A stretch of DNA of 64,000 nt from contig NZ_LRDB01000001.1 in assembly GCF_001592935.1 (NCBI RefSeq), forward strand, positions 62,001-126,000, written 5' to 3'. Position 1 is the first letter of the stretch, and each line of letters starts with the position of its first letter. This document shows, piece after piece, positions 7,387 to 15,534 of this stretch. The stretch is from Roseivirga echinicomitans. Lineage in GTDB: Bacteria; Bacteroidota; Bacteroidia; Cytophagales; Cyclobacteriaceae. The position numbers and the translations under genes are program-made. Below the pieces are notes generated by a model. The model saw nothing but the letters and a program-made list of their open reading frames with translations, had not been told where the DNA came from and ran no database searches.

Positions 7387-8403
7387 TTAATTCCCCGGAA
7401 ATGTAGAATACCCCTTCACTTTTTCATAAGTATTATGGTCCATTTCGGCTAGTTTTTCTATGTTATGGTTTTTGTAGAAGTGCTCTCTGATTTCCAGCAT
7501 TTCATCGTAAGGCCCACGGCCAGAAATTAGTTTGGCTACAATGGGGGTACACTCTAGTAAAATGAAAAGCAGCATAATAAAAATATTGGCGAAATGAATG
7601 GCAGTGTTTTCTTCACCCAAAATTCTTAAGGCTTGTAATTGAGCCGCCATGCCATTCCATGGGTTACGTTTTAGGTTGGTGATTTCAGTTTGCTTGGCTG
7701 CGAAAAGGGCATCCCATTCCTGCTGTTTATCTGCAATGAGCGGTAAGTTGGTGGTCTGTAATTCAGCTAACTCCTTTTGTGCCTGATCGGCATCTGCTTT
7801 TTTGATTTGGTAAATAGGACCAGCATTTCTTTTTCCAGAACCACCAGTGCCATCAGCTTCTTGCTGAGCTGCTTTGGCTAGCTCATCACGCTTTTCAGTT
7901 TTGGCGACTATTTCATTTTTTAGACTACCAATTTGCCCGTCTATTGTAGCTAGTTGGGTGGTGTACCTTCGCTCTAAATCAATAATCTCTTTCTGATAAA
8001 TTTCTTCTTCGAGCGTAATCAGTTTTCGATCTATTTCTTTCGAGAAAACTCGGAGTTCAAGAGGTTTAGAAATCACGATGGCCAGCATAATGGCCAATAA
8101 TATTCGGGGAGAAGCAGTGAAGAATTCTCGACCAAAGCCCTTCTTGTTTTTCCGCATAGTGGAAACAATAAAGCGATCGAGGTTGAAAATAATCGTGCCC
8201 CAGAGTAGGCCAAAGGCCAGTGCCCACCAAACATTTTCGAAAACGGTATGAAAGGCATAACCGCCCGAAAGCGCGGCTAAAACGCCAGTGAAGAAAACGG
8301 CAGCCCCTATTCCGGTATATTTTGAAGCATCGGTCGGGCATCGGTTCAATAATGAGCGGTTGACCCCCGCACAGAACCAGAAAAATTCTTTGAGTTGTTG
8401 CAT
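7387..8403 (-). CDS. DUF4407 domain membrane protein
   Basis: The protein is 338 residues from the ATG at 8403 (MQQLKEFFWFCAGVNRSLL, the usual DUF4407 opening). The frame is open further upstream but only adds an unlikely leader. Two transmembrane segments lie in the first 110 residues and another near the C-terminus (IHFANIFIMLLFILLECTPIVAK). A long charged coiled-coil stretch, roughly residues 140-250, sits between them. DUF4407 proteins have no established function. The gene ends next to repeat copy B and is followed upstream by a gene-poor interval, so it is probably transcribed alone. Confidence 0.85.
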   Translation of the reverse strand: MQQLKEFFWFCAGVNRSLLNRCPTDASKYTGIGAAVFFTGVLAALSGGYAFHTVFENVWWALAFGLLWGTIIFNLDRFIVSTMRKNKKGFGREFFTASPRILLAIMLAIVISKPLELRVFSKEIDRKLITLEEEIYQKEIIDLERRYTTQLATIDGQIGSLKNEIVAKTEKRDELAKAAQQEADGTGGSGKRNAGPIYQIKKADADQAQKELAELQTTNLPLIADKQQEWDALFAAKQTEITNLKRNPWNGMAAQLQALRILGEENTAIHFANIFIMLLFILLECTPIVAKLISGRGPYDEMLEIREHFYKNHNIEKLAEMDHNTYEKVKGYSTFPGN

Positions 8404-9118
8404 GTTGTTTGTGTTGGTGACCCTTGGGCAGTTTGACCGTCCATTTTTAGGTTGTTGGAAGAACAACGTAATGCCTATTGCATATGTTGTGTTAACCAGT
8501 ACCTTTTTATACAAGGTAGTGATCTCAAATGTAAATCACTAGAAAACAGGAGTGTGAACTGGCTTAATACTCACTATCGGTAACCACTGTCTCCCTCACC
8601 TGAAAAAGATAGATTGGAGTAGCGAATTTTTTTGGAGGGGGTTAGGGGGAGGAATTCGGCCATGAATGAAAAACCAGCTACTCTTAACCCTCTACACTAG
8701 TTCACAATGGGCTTTCTCCCTAATAGATAGAAACAATGCGCTACAAGCGCATAAAAAGATAGTACTCGCCACAGGCTTGGAAGCACTAGTTTCGGCAGTG
8801 GGAGGGCTAAGATGGTAGAGTTTAAAGGGCATTTAACCACAATTGCGCTGAGTGACTGAACTTATCTATGAGCAAATGACTACGTAAAGCAATCTCAATC
8901 TTCTTTTAGGCTACGGTCTGACCTTCGGTACCGACCGACTACACAGGGGGCTATTCTATGGTCGGCACCGAAGGTCAGACCATGTATATCAACCTAAAAA
9001 CTTACTCTACTATGGTTCTATGAGTCACTCGGCAAAGCCATGATATTATTGGAGGGGATGCTATAAATAGAAATGAAATTAGGCACTCATCGAAGATGGG
9101 TGCTAATTGAAGCTGTGG
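8404..9118. other. Gene-poor interval of 715 bases with two repeat-like elements
   Basis: No credible coding region was found on either strand. The interval contains a G-rich motif GGAGGGGGTTAGGGGGAGG (about 8634-8652), a type I know as a common short repeat in Bacteroidota genomes, and a strong 22-bp inverted repeat at 8915-8981. No tRNA or known riboswitch pattern was recognised. An unrecognised small RNA cannot be excluded. Confidence 0.5.
8915..8981. repeat. 22-bp inverted repeat with 23-nt loop
   Basis: GGTCTGACCTTCGGTACCGACC (8915-8936, shown here as 22 positions) is the reverse complement of 8960-8981 except for one position, which would be a G-U pair in RNA. It is by far the strongest hairpin in the interval and is not followed by a T-run, so it does not look like a terminator. 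Confidence 0.7.
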
Positions 9119-10372
9119 TTACCTTTGATCCTCACCATTGTATTCCTCCAAAAGCAATTTCATCATTTCTTGGGCGCTTACTTTGCCTTTCTCTTTGATC
9201 AAATCTCTAGGGGTGTCATCGCCAATTTCGTAAGTAATGCCTTCGGCTTTAAATTGGCTATAGAACCAGTTTTTAGAAACGGCAGATCCTACTGCTGCAG
9301 CACTAATTCTGCCTTGGTCTTGAGGCACACGTTCAAAGATGCTTTCAATCCATTCTTTAGCAAAGCCTTGAATTACGGACTCTACGGTATCGTCATATGT
9401 GTAATACACATCGGAAAAAGTAGAATGGAAATCGAGGCCGAGTTTTACGTCACCACCAGAGGTGTTTACTTTCTCAACAATATCGGAACAGACTTGTTCT
9501 ATCTCCGGCTGTCTGTAGAAAGCCCAATCTCGGTTTAAATCTACCCCGCCTGTATTATGTCTCCAATGACCTAAATCTACACCATCGGGGTTAAGCATTG
9601 GATAAACGATCAGTCGGTATTGGTCCAAGAATTTATTACTGAGTTCGCTGTCGTTCACGATTTCTTCAAGAAAAGCCATCATGGCCAAGTTACCAGTTAC
9701 CTCTGGTGGGTGTTGCCTGCTGAGCACCACCACAATGTCTTTGCCTTCTGTGCTACCATTGGTAATGTCCATATTGAGTAAGTCACGACCAAGTTTAGAT
9801 TTTCCAATGACCTCGTGTTGAGTTTTGGCAGAAGTAAAAGTCTGTGTCCATTCCAGCATATCGGTAGAATTTATGATTTCTTGAGCTGCAATGTACAGCG
9901 TGTCTGCACTGAGGTTCACGGTCATGGTGGCACTTTGACGATCTTCTGCCACGGTAAACTTGGTGCTGTCTAAAGCGGTCCAATTTTCTCTATCGGTACT
10001 GGTTTTTGGCCAGTAACGATGTCTGCCAAACCCGTATTTCAGTGTAATGTCAACGGTCTTTTCATCTTCGGAATAAATTCTAAAAGCATACCAAGCGCTG
10101 GGGTTTATTGGCGTGTTTTCTGGACTAATTTCAACTTGATAATGGTTTTTACCTACAGAACTGAAGTTGTTCATTCGGGCACCGTCAAATAGATTATCGG
10201 CTGTTACGCCTTCCCCCATAAGGGTGTAACTGCGCTTTTCCTGTGGGGCTATTTCTTTATCGTTGGTGTCGTTTTTTTGTGCGTAATCAAATTCAGTAAG
10301 TACATACTGAGGTTTGCTTTCACAAGAAATGAGGAATAAGGCCAGAACGGCTATCGAAAAAAATGCTTTCAT
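9119..10372 (-). CDS. M14-family zinc carboxypeptidase, lipoprotein
   Basis: This 417-residue exported peptidase starts with a lipoprotein signal (lipobox LISC, Cys17). Residues about 25-185 form an N-terminal beta-rich domain. The M14 catalytic domain follows, with zinc ligands His221 and Glu224 in SRQHPPEVTGN and His316 in LDFHSTF, the substrate-binding NPDGVDLGHWRHN and GVDLNRDW, and a probable catalytic Glu in ITYEIGDD near residue 385. It should remove C-terminal residues from peptides at the cell surface or in the periplasm. It lies on the same strand as, and 57 nt downstream of, a small exported protein of the DUF3299-like type. Confidence 0.9.
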   Translation of the reverse strand: MKAFFSIAVLALFLISCESKPQYVLTEFDYAQKNDTNDKEIAPQEKRSYTLMGEGVTADNLFDGARMNNFSSVGKNHYQVEISPENTPINPSAWYAFRIYSEDEKTVDITLKYGFGRHRYWPKTSTDRENWTALDSTKFTVAEDRQSATMTVNLSADTLYIAAQEIINSTDMLEWTQTFTSAKTQHEVIGKSKLGRDLLNMDITNGSTEGKDIVVVLSRQHPPEVTGNLAMMAFLEEIVNDSELSNKFLDQYRLIVYPMLNPDGVDLGHWRHNTGGVDLNRDWAFYRQPEIEQVCSDIVEKVNTSGGDVKLGLDFHSTFSDVYYTYDDTVESVIQGFAKEWIESIFERVPQDQGRISAAAVGSAVSKNWFYSQFKAEGITYEIGDDTPRDLIKEKGKVSAQEMMKLLLEEYNGEDQR

Positions 10373-10429
10373 TCTTCAATATGACTATTGAAATGAAAGC
10401 ATGCAATTAAGTTCGTATAAGTGGTGTGG

Positions 10430-10876
10430 CTAGTCTTTCGCTTCTTCAACCTCAACATCGTTGAGAATGTACATCAATCGCAAAGGATCGTCTGAATTTA
10501 GAGTAAGAACTCCCGTTACTTTAATTTTCTTTTCGGTGTACTTTACCTCCTTTTTACTGAAAACTTCGGCTACCGTCTCTGGGCCTGCGCCCCCACAAAA
10601 AAAGCAATTGGCAAATGGCAAAGAAGACAACACAAAGTAGTTCTCACCTCTCAGTTCGTCCAAAGGAATAATCCAGCCTTCTAAACTAATTTTCTTTCCA
10701 TTAAGTGCTTTCACCTGACTGGCGAAATCGTAATGTTCAACATCAATACTTAAGATTTCATCGAAACTCTTTTCAACGGTTACATTGGAAAGCGTCTTCC
10801 ACATGTTTTGCTCTTGAGCAATGCTTGCCGATGAAATGCTTAAAACGAATAGTATGAAAATCAGTCCTTTACGCAT
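10430..10876 (-). CDS. DUF3299-like exported protein with CFFCGxxGPETV motif (copy 1)
   Basis: The protein has 148 residues and a signal peptide ending at SIAQ. The core has MWKTLSNVTVEKSFD, then GKKISLEGWIIPLDE, then SSLPFANCFFCGGAGPETVAEV, then KVTGVLTLNSDDPLRLMYIL. The layout (small beta domain, segment like G-Y-I-I-P, then a Cys-rich turn) resembles DUF3299 proteins, which accompany certain ABC transporter/FtsX-type permease pairs; this link is from memory. It is a clear paralogue of the protein at 14139-14600, sharing the whole motif series. Its ATG overlaps the lepB stop by 1 nt, so it is made from the lepB mRNA. The paired cysteines might bind metal, which is inference. Confidence 0.7.
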   Translation of the reverse strand: MRKGLIFILFVLSISSASIAQEQNMWKTLSNVTVEKSFDEILSIDVEHYDFASQVKALNGKKISLEGWIIPLDELRGENYFVLSSLPFANCFFCGGAGPETVAEVFSKKEVKYTEKKIKVTGVLTLNSDDPLRLMYILNDVEVEEAKD

Positions 10877-12069
10877 TATTTTATCAAATCAAATACTCTA
10901 TTCCAACGAATGTTTTCGAAGAATCCAGCGTCTGGGTTGGTTCTATCCACAGACCAGAAAATGAACAAGGGCTTGCCTACAATATGATCTGCAGGTACAA
11001 AGCCCCATGAGCGTGAATCTTCAGAGTTGTGTCTGTTATCGCCCATCATATAGTAATACCCTTGCTTGAAGGTGTATTCAGTAATTTTCTGTCCCTCGAT
11101 AAAAACTTCACTTCCTCTAATTTCTACATCGTCATTCCCTTCGTAATGCTCAATGGGAGTACGGTACAAATCTACGTTCTCGGGGGTTAACTGTATTGTT
11201 TGCCCTTCTTCAGGCATGGTCAAAGGGCCAAAGAAGTCGATTGTCCAATCAAAATCCGTTACTGGGGTGTAGGCAGTGTATTCCGCCCCTAAGTATTGCT
11301 GCGCTTCAGGGAAAGCATTGTATCCTTCTCCTTTTCTGTAAACTACTTTTTCAACACTGGTAACGAAATTCAATTTAGCCAACTCGTCCGCTTGTTCTTG
11401 GCTGGTGTTCATATAGAAACCTAATTTCCCATTGTACTGATAATTGGGAGAGGCCGTAGTTGCATAAGTGTCCATTGGGTTATCATCAGTATAGTCCGAG
11501 ATGCCCAACTCCCGCATATATCTCGGGTGAATTCCATTTTGAGTTTCCACGAAATAACTGGTTTGCATGTGTGGAGGATTCTCCATTGGCTCACCATTGA
11601 TGTATACTTGTTGGTCTCTTACTTCTAAAACATCACCAGGAATGGCTACGCAACGCTTTACATAAAACGTTTTAATGTCAGTTGGGTATTTTAAATCTGG
11701 TGGGTAGTTAAATACTACAGGCTCACCTCTTCTTACTTTTCTAAAACCAGGAAGTCTGTATTGTGGAAGTTGGATGCCGTCCCAGTAGGATGGAATGCCT
11801 GATCCCCAAAAGTCTTGGTGGGCCAAAGGAAATTTTATAGGTGTTTTAGGCGTTCGAGCGCCATAGTGCAATTTGCTTACAAAAAGGTGGTCGCCAATGA
11901 GCATGGAGTTCTCCATGGATCCCGTAGGAATAGCGTAGGCTTCGATAAATAGACCTCGGATAATAGTGACCGCTATTAGCGCGAAAAGCACGTCATTAAA
12001 GAGTTCTCTAAAGAAACCCTTCTTCTGTTTTGGTGCCTTGTCTTTTTTCTTTTTAAAGAAATCCAACAT
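10876..12069 (-). CDS. lepB: Signal peptidase I, long Bacteroidota form
   Basis: LepB cuts signal peptides from exported proteins at the outer face of the inner membrane. One transmembrane segment lies near residues 24-45. The catalytic serine is in IPTGSMENSMLIGD, the catalytic lysine in YVKRCVAIPGDVLEV, and the last conserved block is MGDNRHNSEDSRSWGFVP. At about 397 residues from the ATG at 12069 it is much longer than E. coli-type cores because of an insertion between the lysine box and the C-terminal box, as is usual in this phylum. The ATG at 12069 is preferred over a TTG at 12081. It heads a two-gene unit with the DUF3299-like protein. Confidence 0.95.
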   Translation of the reverse strand: MLDFFKKKKDKAPKQKKGFFRELFNDVLFALIAVTIIRGLFIEAYAIPTGSMENSMLIGDHLFVSKLHYGARTPKTPIKFPLAHQDFWGSGIPSYWDGIQLPQYRLPGFRKVRRGEPVVFNYPPDLKYPTDIKTFYVKRCVAIPGDVLEVRDQQVYINGEPMENPPHMQTSYFVETQNGIHPRYMRELGISDYTDDNPMDTYATTASPNYQYNGKLGFYMNTSQEQADELAKLNFVTSVEKVVYRKGEGYNAFPEAQQYLGAEYTAYTPVTDFDWTIDFFGPLTMPEEGQTIQLTPENVDLYRTPIEHYEGNDDVEIRGSEVFIEGQKITEYTFKQGYYYMMGDNRHNSEDSRSWGFVPADHIVGKPLFIFWSVDRTNPDAGFFENIRWNRVFDLIK

Positions 12070-12257
12070 ATAAATCTTCAATTTTGAGTAAGCTGTAAAG
12101 GTATTATTTATTCTTAAAAATTCGAGACATTCAAAAGGGGAATGACTTTCATTAAAACGAAGCAGTGCTATAATGGTTATTCTGGCCAGAAATCCACCAT
12201 CGGTTACCGTTTTAAGTCACAAGTTGGTTACTTAGCATTTGAATTTTTGAAAGGGAT

Positions 12258-12893
12258 ATGATCACCATAGAAAACCTAAATTTCGGATATTCAGAAAAGC
12301 GAATTCTGTCCATTTCCCACATGGAAATCAAGGAAAAGCAGCATCTGATGATTCTCGGTAAGTCGGGAAGTGGAAAAACCACCTTGCTCCACATTCTTGG
12401 TGGACTCTTAAAACCTGCTCAGGGCAAGGTACTCATTGACGATACCGATTTATATCAGCTTTCGGGAAGTGCAATGGACAAATACAGAGGTCAGAACATT
12501 GGTCTCGTTTTTCAGAAGGCACATTTGATTTCGGCACTTACCGTAAAGGATAACCTTTTACTGGCGCAGTATTTTTCCGGAATCCCTCAAGATAAAGGAC
12601 GCATCAAGGAAGTGTTGGACACCTTGAATTTGGGTGAAAAACTTAATTCTAAAGTACGGCAATTGAGCCAAGGAGAGCAACAACGTGTAACCATTGCTAG
12701 GGCTTTGCTGAATAAACCACGGGTGCTTTTGGCCGATGAACCTACTGCAAGTTTAGATGATGACAATGCGAACAGTGTAATTCAGTTGCTGAAAGAGCAG
12801 GCTGAAAATAACAATGCCTCATTGATTATCGCCACACATGATCAGCGTGTAAAAGATGCTTTTGATTTACAACTAAACCTGAACGAGCAATGA
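12258..12893 (+). CDS. ABC transporter ATPase, MacB/LolD type
   Basis: This 211-residue nucleotide-binding subunit has Walker A GKSGSGKT (residues 34-41), Q-loop VFQKAHLI, signature LSQGEQQR (136-143) and Walker B VLLADEP (156-162), followed by the D-loop SLDDD and the switch His in IATHDQ. It belongs to the LolD/MacB group that partners FtsX-type permeases. Its stop overlaps the permease start (ATGA), so the two form one transporter. These ATPases usually drive mechanotransmission or extraction from the membrane rather than ordinary import. The DUF3299-like protein downstream links it to Zrg-like loci associated with zinc in Vibrio (recalled). Confidence 0.92.
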   Translation: MITIENLNFGYSEKRILSISHMEIKEKQHLMILGKSGSGKTTLLHILGGLLKPAQGKVLIDDTDLYQLSGSAMDKYRGQNIGLVFQKAHLISALTVKDNLLLAQYFSGIPQDKGRIKEVLDTLNLGEKLNSKVRQLSQGEQQRVTIARALLNKPRVLLADEPTASLDDDNANSVIQLLKEQAENNNASLIIATHDQRVKDAFDLQLNLNEQ

Positions 12894-14137
12894 ATCTGTT
12901 TTTACTTAGTTGGAAATACATAAAGGACAAACCCCTCAATACATTTCTAAATGTGTTGCTGATGGGCTTAGGGATTGCCATCATTTTGGTATTGTTGATT
13001 CTGAACTCTCAGTTGGAAGAAAATCTATCCAAGAACAAAAGAGGAATTGATTTGGTAGTAGGGGCGAAGGGCAGTCCCTTGCAGTTGATTTTGGCGAATG
13101 TATATCATATCGATTTCCCTACGGGCAATATAAAATTGGACGAAGCCAAAGCTTTAACTCGAAACCGTCAGGTGAAATCGGCCATTCCTTTGGCTTTGGG
13201 AGATAATTACCAAGGTTTTAGAATTGTGGGGACTAACCACGATTATACAAAGCTTTATGAGGCAACTTTATCGGAAGGTGCGCTTTGGAAATACAATTTA
13301 GAATGCACCATTGGGTCTAACGTAGCCATGCAATTGGGGCTGAAGGTGGGAGATGTGTTTTTTGGAGCTCATGGGCTAAGCGATACCGATCTTGACCACG
13401 ATGAGGCCAGCTATAAAGTAGTGGGAATTCTCGAACCTAGTAACACCGCCTTGGACAACCTAATTTTAACCAATATTGAAAGTATTTGGCAGGTGCATGA
13501 CCATAGTGCAGAAGAAGGAGAGGAGGCAGAACACAGCAACGAACCTGTTTTAGGTTCTGCCTATGAAACGGGTTTGCCGGAAGGTGGCCCCGATGCTGAA
13601 ATTACCTCGATGCTGATTCAGTTCAGGTCGGCCATGGGGGCGGTTACCATGCCCCGAATGATTAACAGCAACACCAATATGCAAGCGGCTTCACCAGCTT
13701 TCGAAACCCAAAGGTTGTTTTCGCTTATGGGGATTGGTGTAAACATGATCAAAAGCTTTGCGTATATTATCATCGTAATCGCGGGATTGAGTATTTTCAT
13801 TTCCCTTTATAATGCCCTGAAAGACAGGAAGTACGATTTGGCTATTATGCGATCTTTGGGCGCTTCAAAAAGCAAGTTGTTTGTACATGTTATTTTTGAA
13901 GGCATCATCATCACCACGATTGGTGGAGTTTTAGGCTTTATTCTCGGCCACGGTTTGGTAGAATTCTTAACTGGGCTTTATGAGAAATCCGATGCCATTG
14001 GTATTTCAGGAATGGTTTTGGTGAAGGGTGAATTCTACGTATTGTTAATTAGTGTTGGTGTAGGGGTTTTAGCTTCCATTTTACCAGCCTTTAGCGCGTA
14101 TAGAACAGATATTTCAAAAGTATTAGCACAAGAGTGA
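12890..14137 (+). CDS. FtsX-type ABC permease with large periplasmic domain
   Basis: This 415-residue membrane protein has one transmembrane helix at the N-terminus (LNVLLMGLGIAIILVLLIL). A periplasmic domain of about 250 residues follows, then three helices at the C-terminus with the FtsX-core signature KYDLAIMRSLGASKSKLF. The periplasmic part opens with GIDLVVGAKGSPLQLILANVYHIDFPTGN and contains a short His/Glu-rich loop, VHDHSAEEGEEAEHSNEP (about residues 202-219), that could bind divalent metal. It overlaps the ATPase gene by 4 nt and is followed 1 nt later by a DUF3299-like gene. The VGAKGSPLQL subfamily is, from memory, the one that pairs with DUF3299 proteins. The substrate is not established. 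Confidence 0.88.
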   Translation: MNLFLLSWKYIKDKPLNTFLNVLLMGLGIAIILVLLILNSQLEENLSKNKRGIDLVVGAKGSPLQLILANVYHIDFPTGNIKLDEAKALTRNRQVKSAIPLALGDNYQGFRIVGTNHDYTKLYEATLSEGALWKYNLECTIGSNVAMQLGLKVGDVFFGAHGLSDTDLDHDEASYKVVGILEPSNTALDNLILTNIESIWQVHDHSAEEGEEAEHSNEPVLGSAYETGLPEGGPDAEITSMLIQFRSAMGAVTMPRMINSNTNMQAASPAFETQRLFSLMGIGVNMIKSFAYIIIVIAGLSIFISLYNALKDRKYDLAIMRSLGASKSKLFVHVIFEGIIITTIGGVLGFILGHGLVEFLTGLYEKSDAIGISGMVLVKGEFYVLLISVGVGVLASILPAFSAYRTDISKVLAQE

Positions 14138-14138
14138 T

Positions 14139-14600
14139 ATGAAAAAATTATTGACAGTACTATTAACCGCAGTTGTGTCTGTTGGGCTTAACGCTCAGGA
14201 GGTAAAGATCTCAGGAGCAAAATTATGGAAAACCTTAACCGAGGTGACATATGAAATCTCTAAAGATGAATATGGTGATGTGTACCTCCCTGTATTCAGT
14301 AAAGAAATTCAGGCAGTAGAAGGCCAAGAAGTGGAGGTTGATGGCTACATTATTCCCTTCGAAGGGATGTTCAAGCCTACTCAATTAATTATTTCATCGC
14401 TACCCATTAGTGAATGCTTTTTTTGTGGCTCTGGCGGGCCAGAAACGGTAATGGAAGTGACCATGAAAGAACAGATCAAATACACCACTAAACGGATAAG
14501 AATTAGGGGCAAACTGGCATTGAACAAGAAGGATCCAGACAAACTGATGTACATTTTAACCGATGGGGTTTTTGCTGGCCTAGCTTACGATAGTTACTAG
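14139..14600 (+). CDS. DUF3299-like exported protein with CFFCGxxGPETV motif (copy 2)
   Basis: The protein has 153 residues and a signal peptide ending at GLNAQ. It shares with copy 1 (10430-10876) the blocks LWKTLTEVTYE, VDGYIIPFEG, SSLPISECFFCGSGGPETVMEV, IRGKLALN and DPDKLMYIL. Here it directly follows the permease gene (1-nt gap), so it is the third gene of an ATPase-permease-DUF3299-like operon. A periplasmic partner or metal-handling accessory of the transporter is the best reading. The two cysteines in CFFC are conserved between copies, which supports a structural or metal-binding role. Function is unproven. Confidence 0.72.
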   Translation: MKKLLTVLLTAVVSVGLNAQEVKISGAKLWKTLTEVTYEISKDEYGDVYLPVFSKEIQAVEGQEVEVDGYIIPFEGMFKPTQLIISSLPISECFFCGSGGPETVMEVTMKEQIKYTTKRIRIRGKLALNKKDPDKLMYILTDGVFAGLAYDSY

Positions 14601-14619
14601 TTTATTCTTCATGAAATTC

Positions 14620-14651
14620 TTTGGGGCTTCGCTTCTCAGAAGTTAGCTTTG
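14620..14651 (+). promoter_or_regulatory. Promoter of the small lipoprotein gene
   Basis: TTTG (14620-14623), a 20-nt spacer and TAGCTTTG (14644-14651) match the phylum consensus. This separates the lipoprotein gene from the ABC operon. Confidence 0.6.
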
Positions 14652-14670
14652 CGCCATATCAATGACTGTT

Positions 14671-15075
14671 ATGAAAAGAGCTCTTTCGTTACTCGTAATT
14701 ATATTATTTGTTTTTGCTTGCGCGAAAAAAGAAGACAAATTCGAAACCCTAAAGACCGAAGTTTTTGCTATTCATGATGAGGTGATGCCAAAACTGGGCG
14801 AACTGATGTCGTTGAAAAAGAAGGTGCTTGACAAAGCAAATGCCAGTGAAAATCCAGATGAGCTTAGAGATATCGCTTTGAGCTTAGAGAAAGCGCAAGA
14901 AGGCATGATGAAGTGGATGAACGACTGGGGTGCCAACTCTACCCCTCACGTAAACAATGAATCTACAGAAGAGGAGAAAATGGCCTTTATCAATGCTGAG
15001 ATGGAAAGAGTAAAAAAGGTCAAAGAAGAAATCAATAGTAGTATTGCAGCAGCCAAAGAAGCCCTTAAAAACTAA
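14671..15075 (+). CDS. Small helical lipoprotein
   Basis: About 134 residues from the ATG at 14671 (MKRALSLLV); an ATG at 14662 is in frame but very near the predicted transcription start. The signal ends in a lipobox FACAKK. The mature part is almost entirely charged amphipathic helix, with KTEVFAIHDEVMPKLGELMSLKKK, then a spacer with WMNDWGAN, then a second coiled-coil-like helix. Proteins of this type are widespread in Bacteroidota and lack a known function. It lies just after the ABC/DUF3299-like operon but has its own promoter. It ends 3 nt before the convergent cytochrome c gene. Confidence 0.75.
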   Translation: MKRALSLLVIILFVFACAKKEDKFETLKTEVFAIHDEVMPKLGELMSLKKKVLDKANASENPDELRDIALSLEKAQEGMMKWMNDWGANSTPHVNNESTEEEKMAFINAEMERVKKVKEEINSSIAAAKEALKN

Positions 15076-15078
15076 GTT

Positions 15079-15534
15079 TCACTGTCCTTCTGAAAGACTA
15101 CTGATCACCTCTTCAGTAGTAAAGCTTCCAACCTCATTCCCCCAAGTATTCCCTATATAGGTTAGAATTTCGGCTACTTCAATGTCGGTTAATTTAGGAT
15201 TGGCTGGCATCGGCTGATTAAACTCGATCCCATTTACTATAACAGGGCCATGCAATCCATACTTTATTATGCGAGGCAAATCTGCTCTATGATTTTTTAG
15301 GTAATCAGATTTAGCCAAAGGCGGAATTAGTCTACCAAGCCCTTCACCGTTTTCCATGTGGCAGTTTTGGCATATCGTTTTGTAGAGCCTTCGTCCATTG
15401 GAGTAGTATTGCGTCTCCTTCTGATCAAAACCGCTCAGTGTACTACTTGGTATTTCGTTATCCGCTACTTTATTACCTGAGCAGCTCGTAGCCAAACCTA
15501 TAATGAAAGTGAATATGAATAGCTGTTTTTTCAT
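15079..15534 (-). CDS. Class I cytochrome c lipoprotein
   Basis: This 151-residue exported protein has a lipobox-like ATSC near residue 18, a heme-attachment motif CQNCH, a GEGLG turn, and the distal heme-ligand region with FNQPMPANPKLTDIEV. It is a small mono-heme c-type cytochrome anchored at the periplasmic face. Its ATG overlaps the SCO stop by 4 nt. Together with SCO (copper) and HemJ (heme) it forms an operon around respiratory metal centres. It may pass electrons to a terminal oxidase, but the oxidase is not in this window. Confidence 0.88.
   Translation of the reverse strand: MKKQLFIFTFIIGLATSCSGNKVADNEIPSSTLSGFDQKETQYYSNGRRLYKTICQNCHMENGEGLGRLIPPLAKSDYLKNHRADLPRIIKYGLHGPVIVNGIEFNQPMPANPKLTDIEVAEILTYIGNTWGNEVGSFTTEEVISSLSEGQ

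Noticed and set aside
7181-7390. A 69-codon plus-strand frame
   Set aside because: It is made of hairpin-rich repeat sequence, has no recognisable product, and ends inside repeat copy B.
8631-8655. G-rich GGAGGGGGTTAGGGGGAGG as a possible G-quadruplex regulator
   Set aside because: The motif is a common dispersed repeat in this phylum and lies far from any start codon, so no regulatory role is supported.
10440-14600. CxxC-bearing small proteins as possible thioredoxins
   Set aside because: The CFFC lies in a CFFCGxxGPETV block without any thioredoxin fold elements; a DUF3299-like reading fits better.
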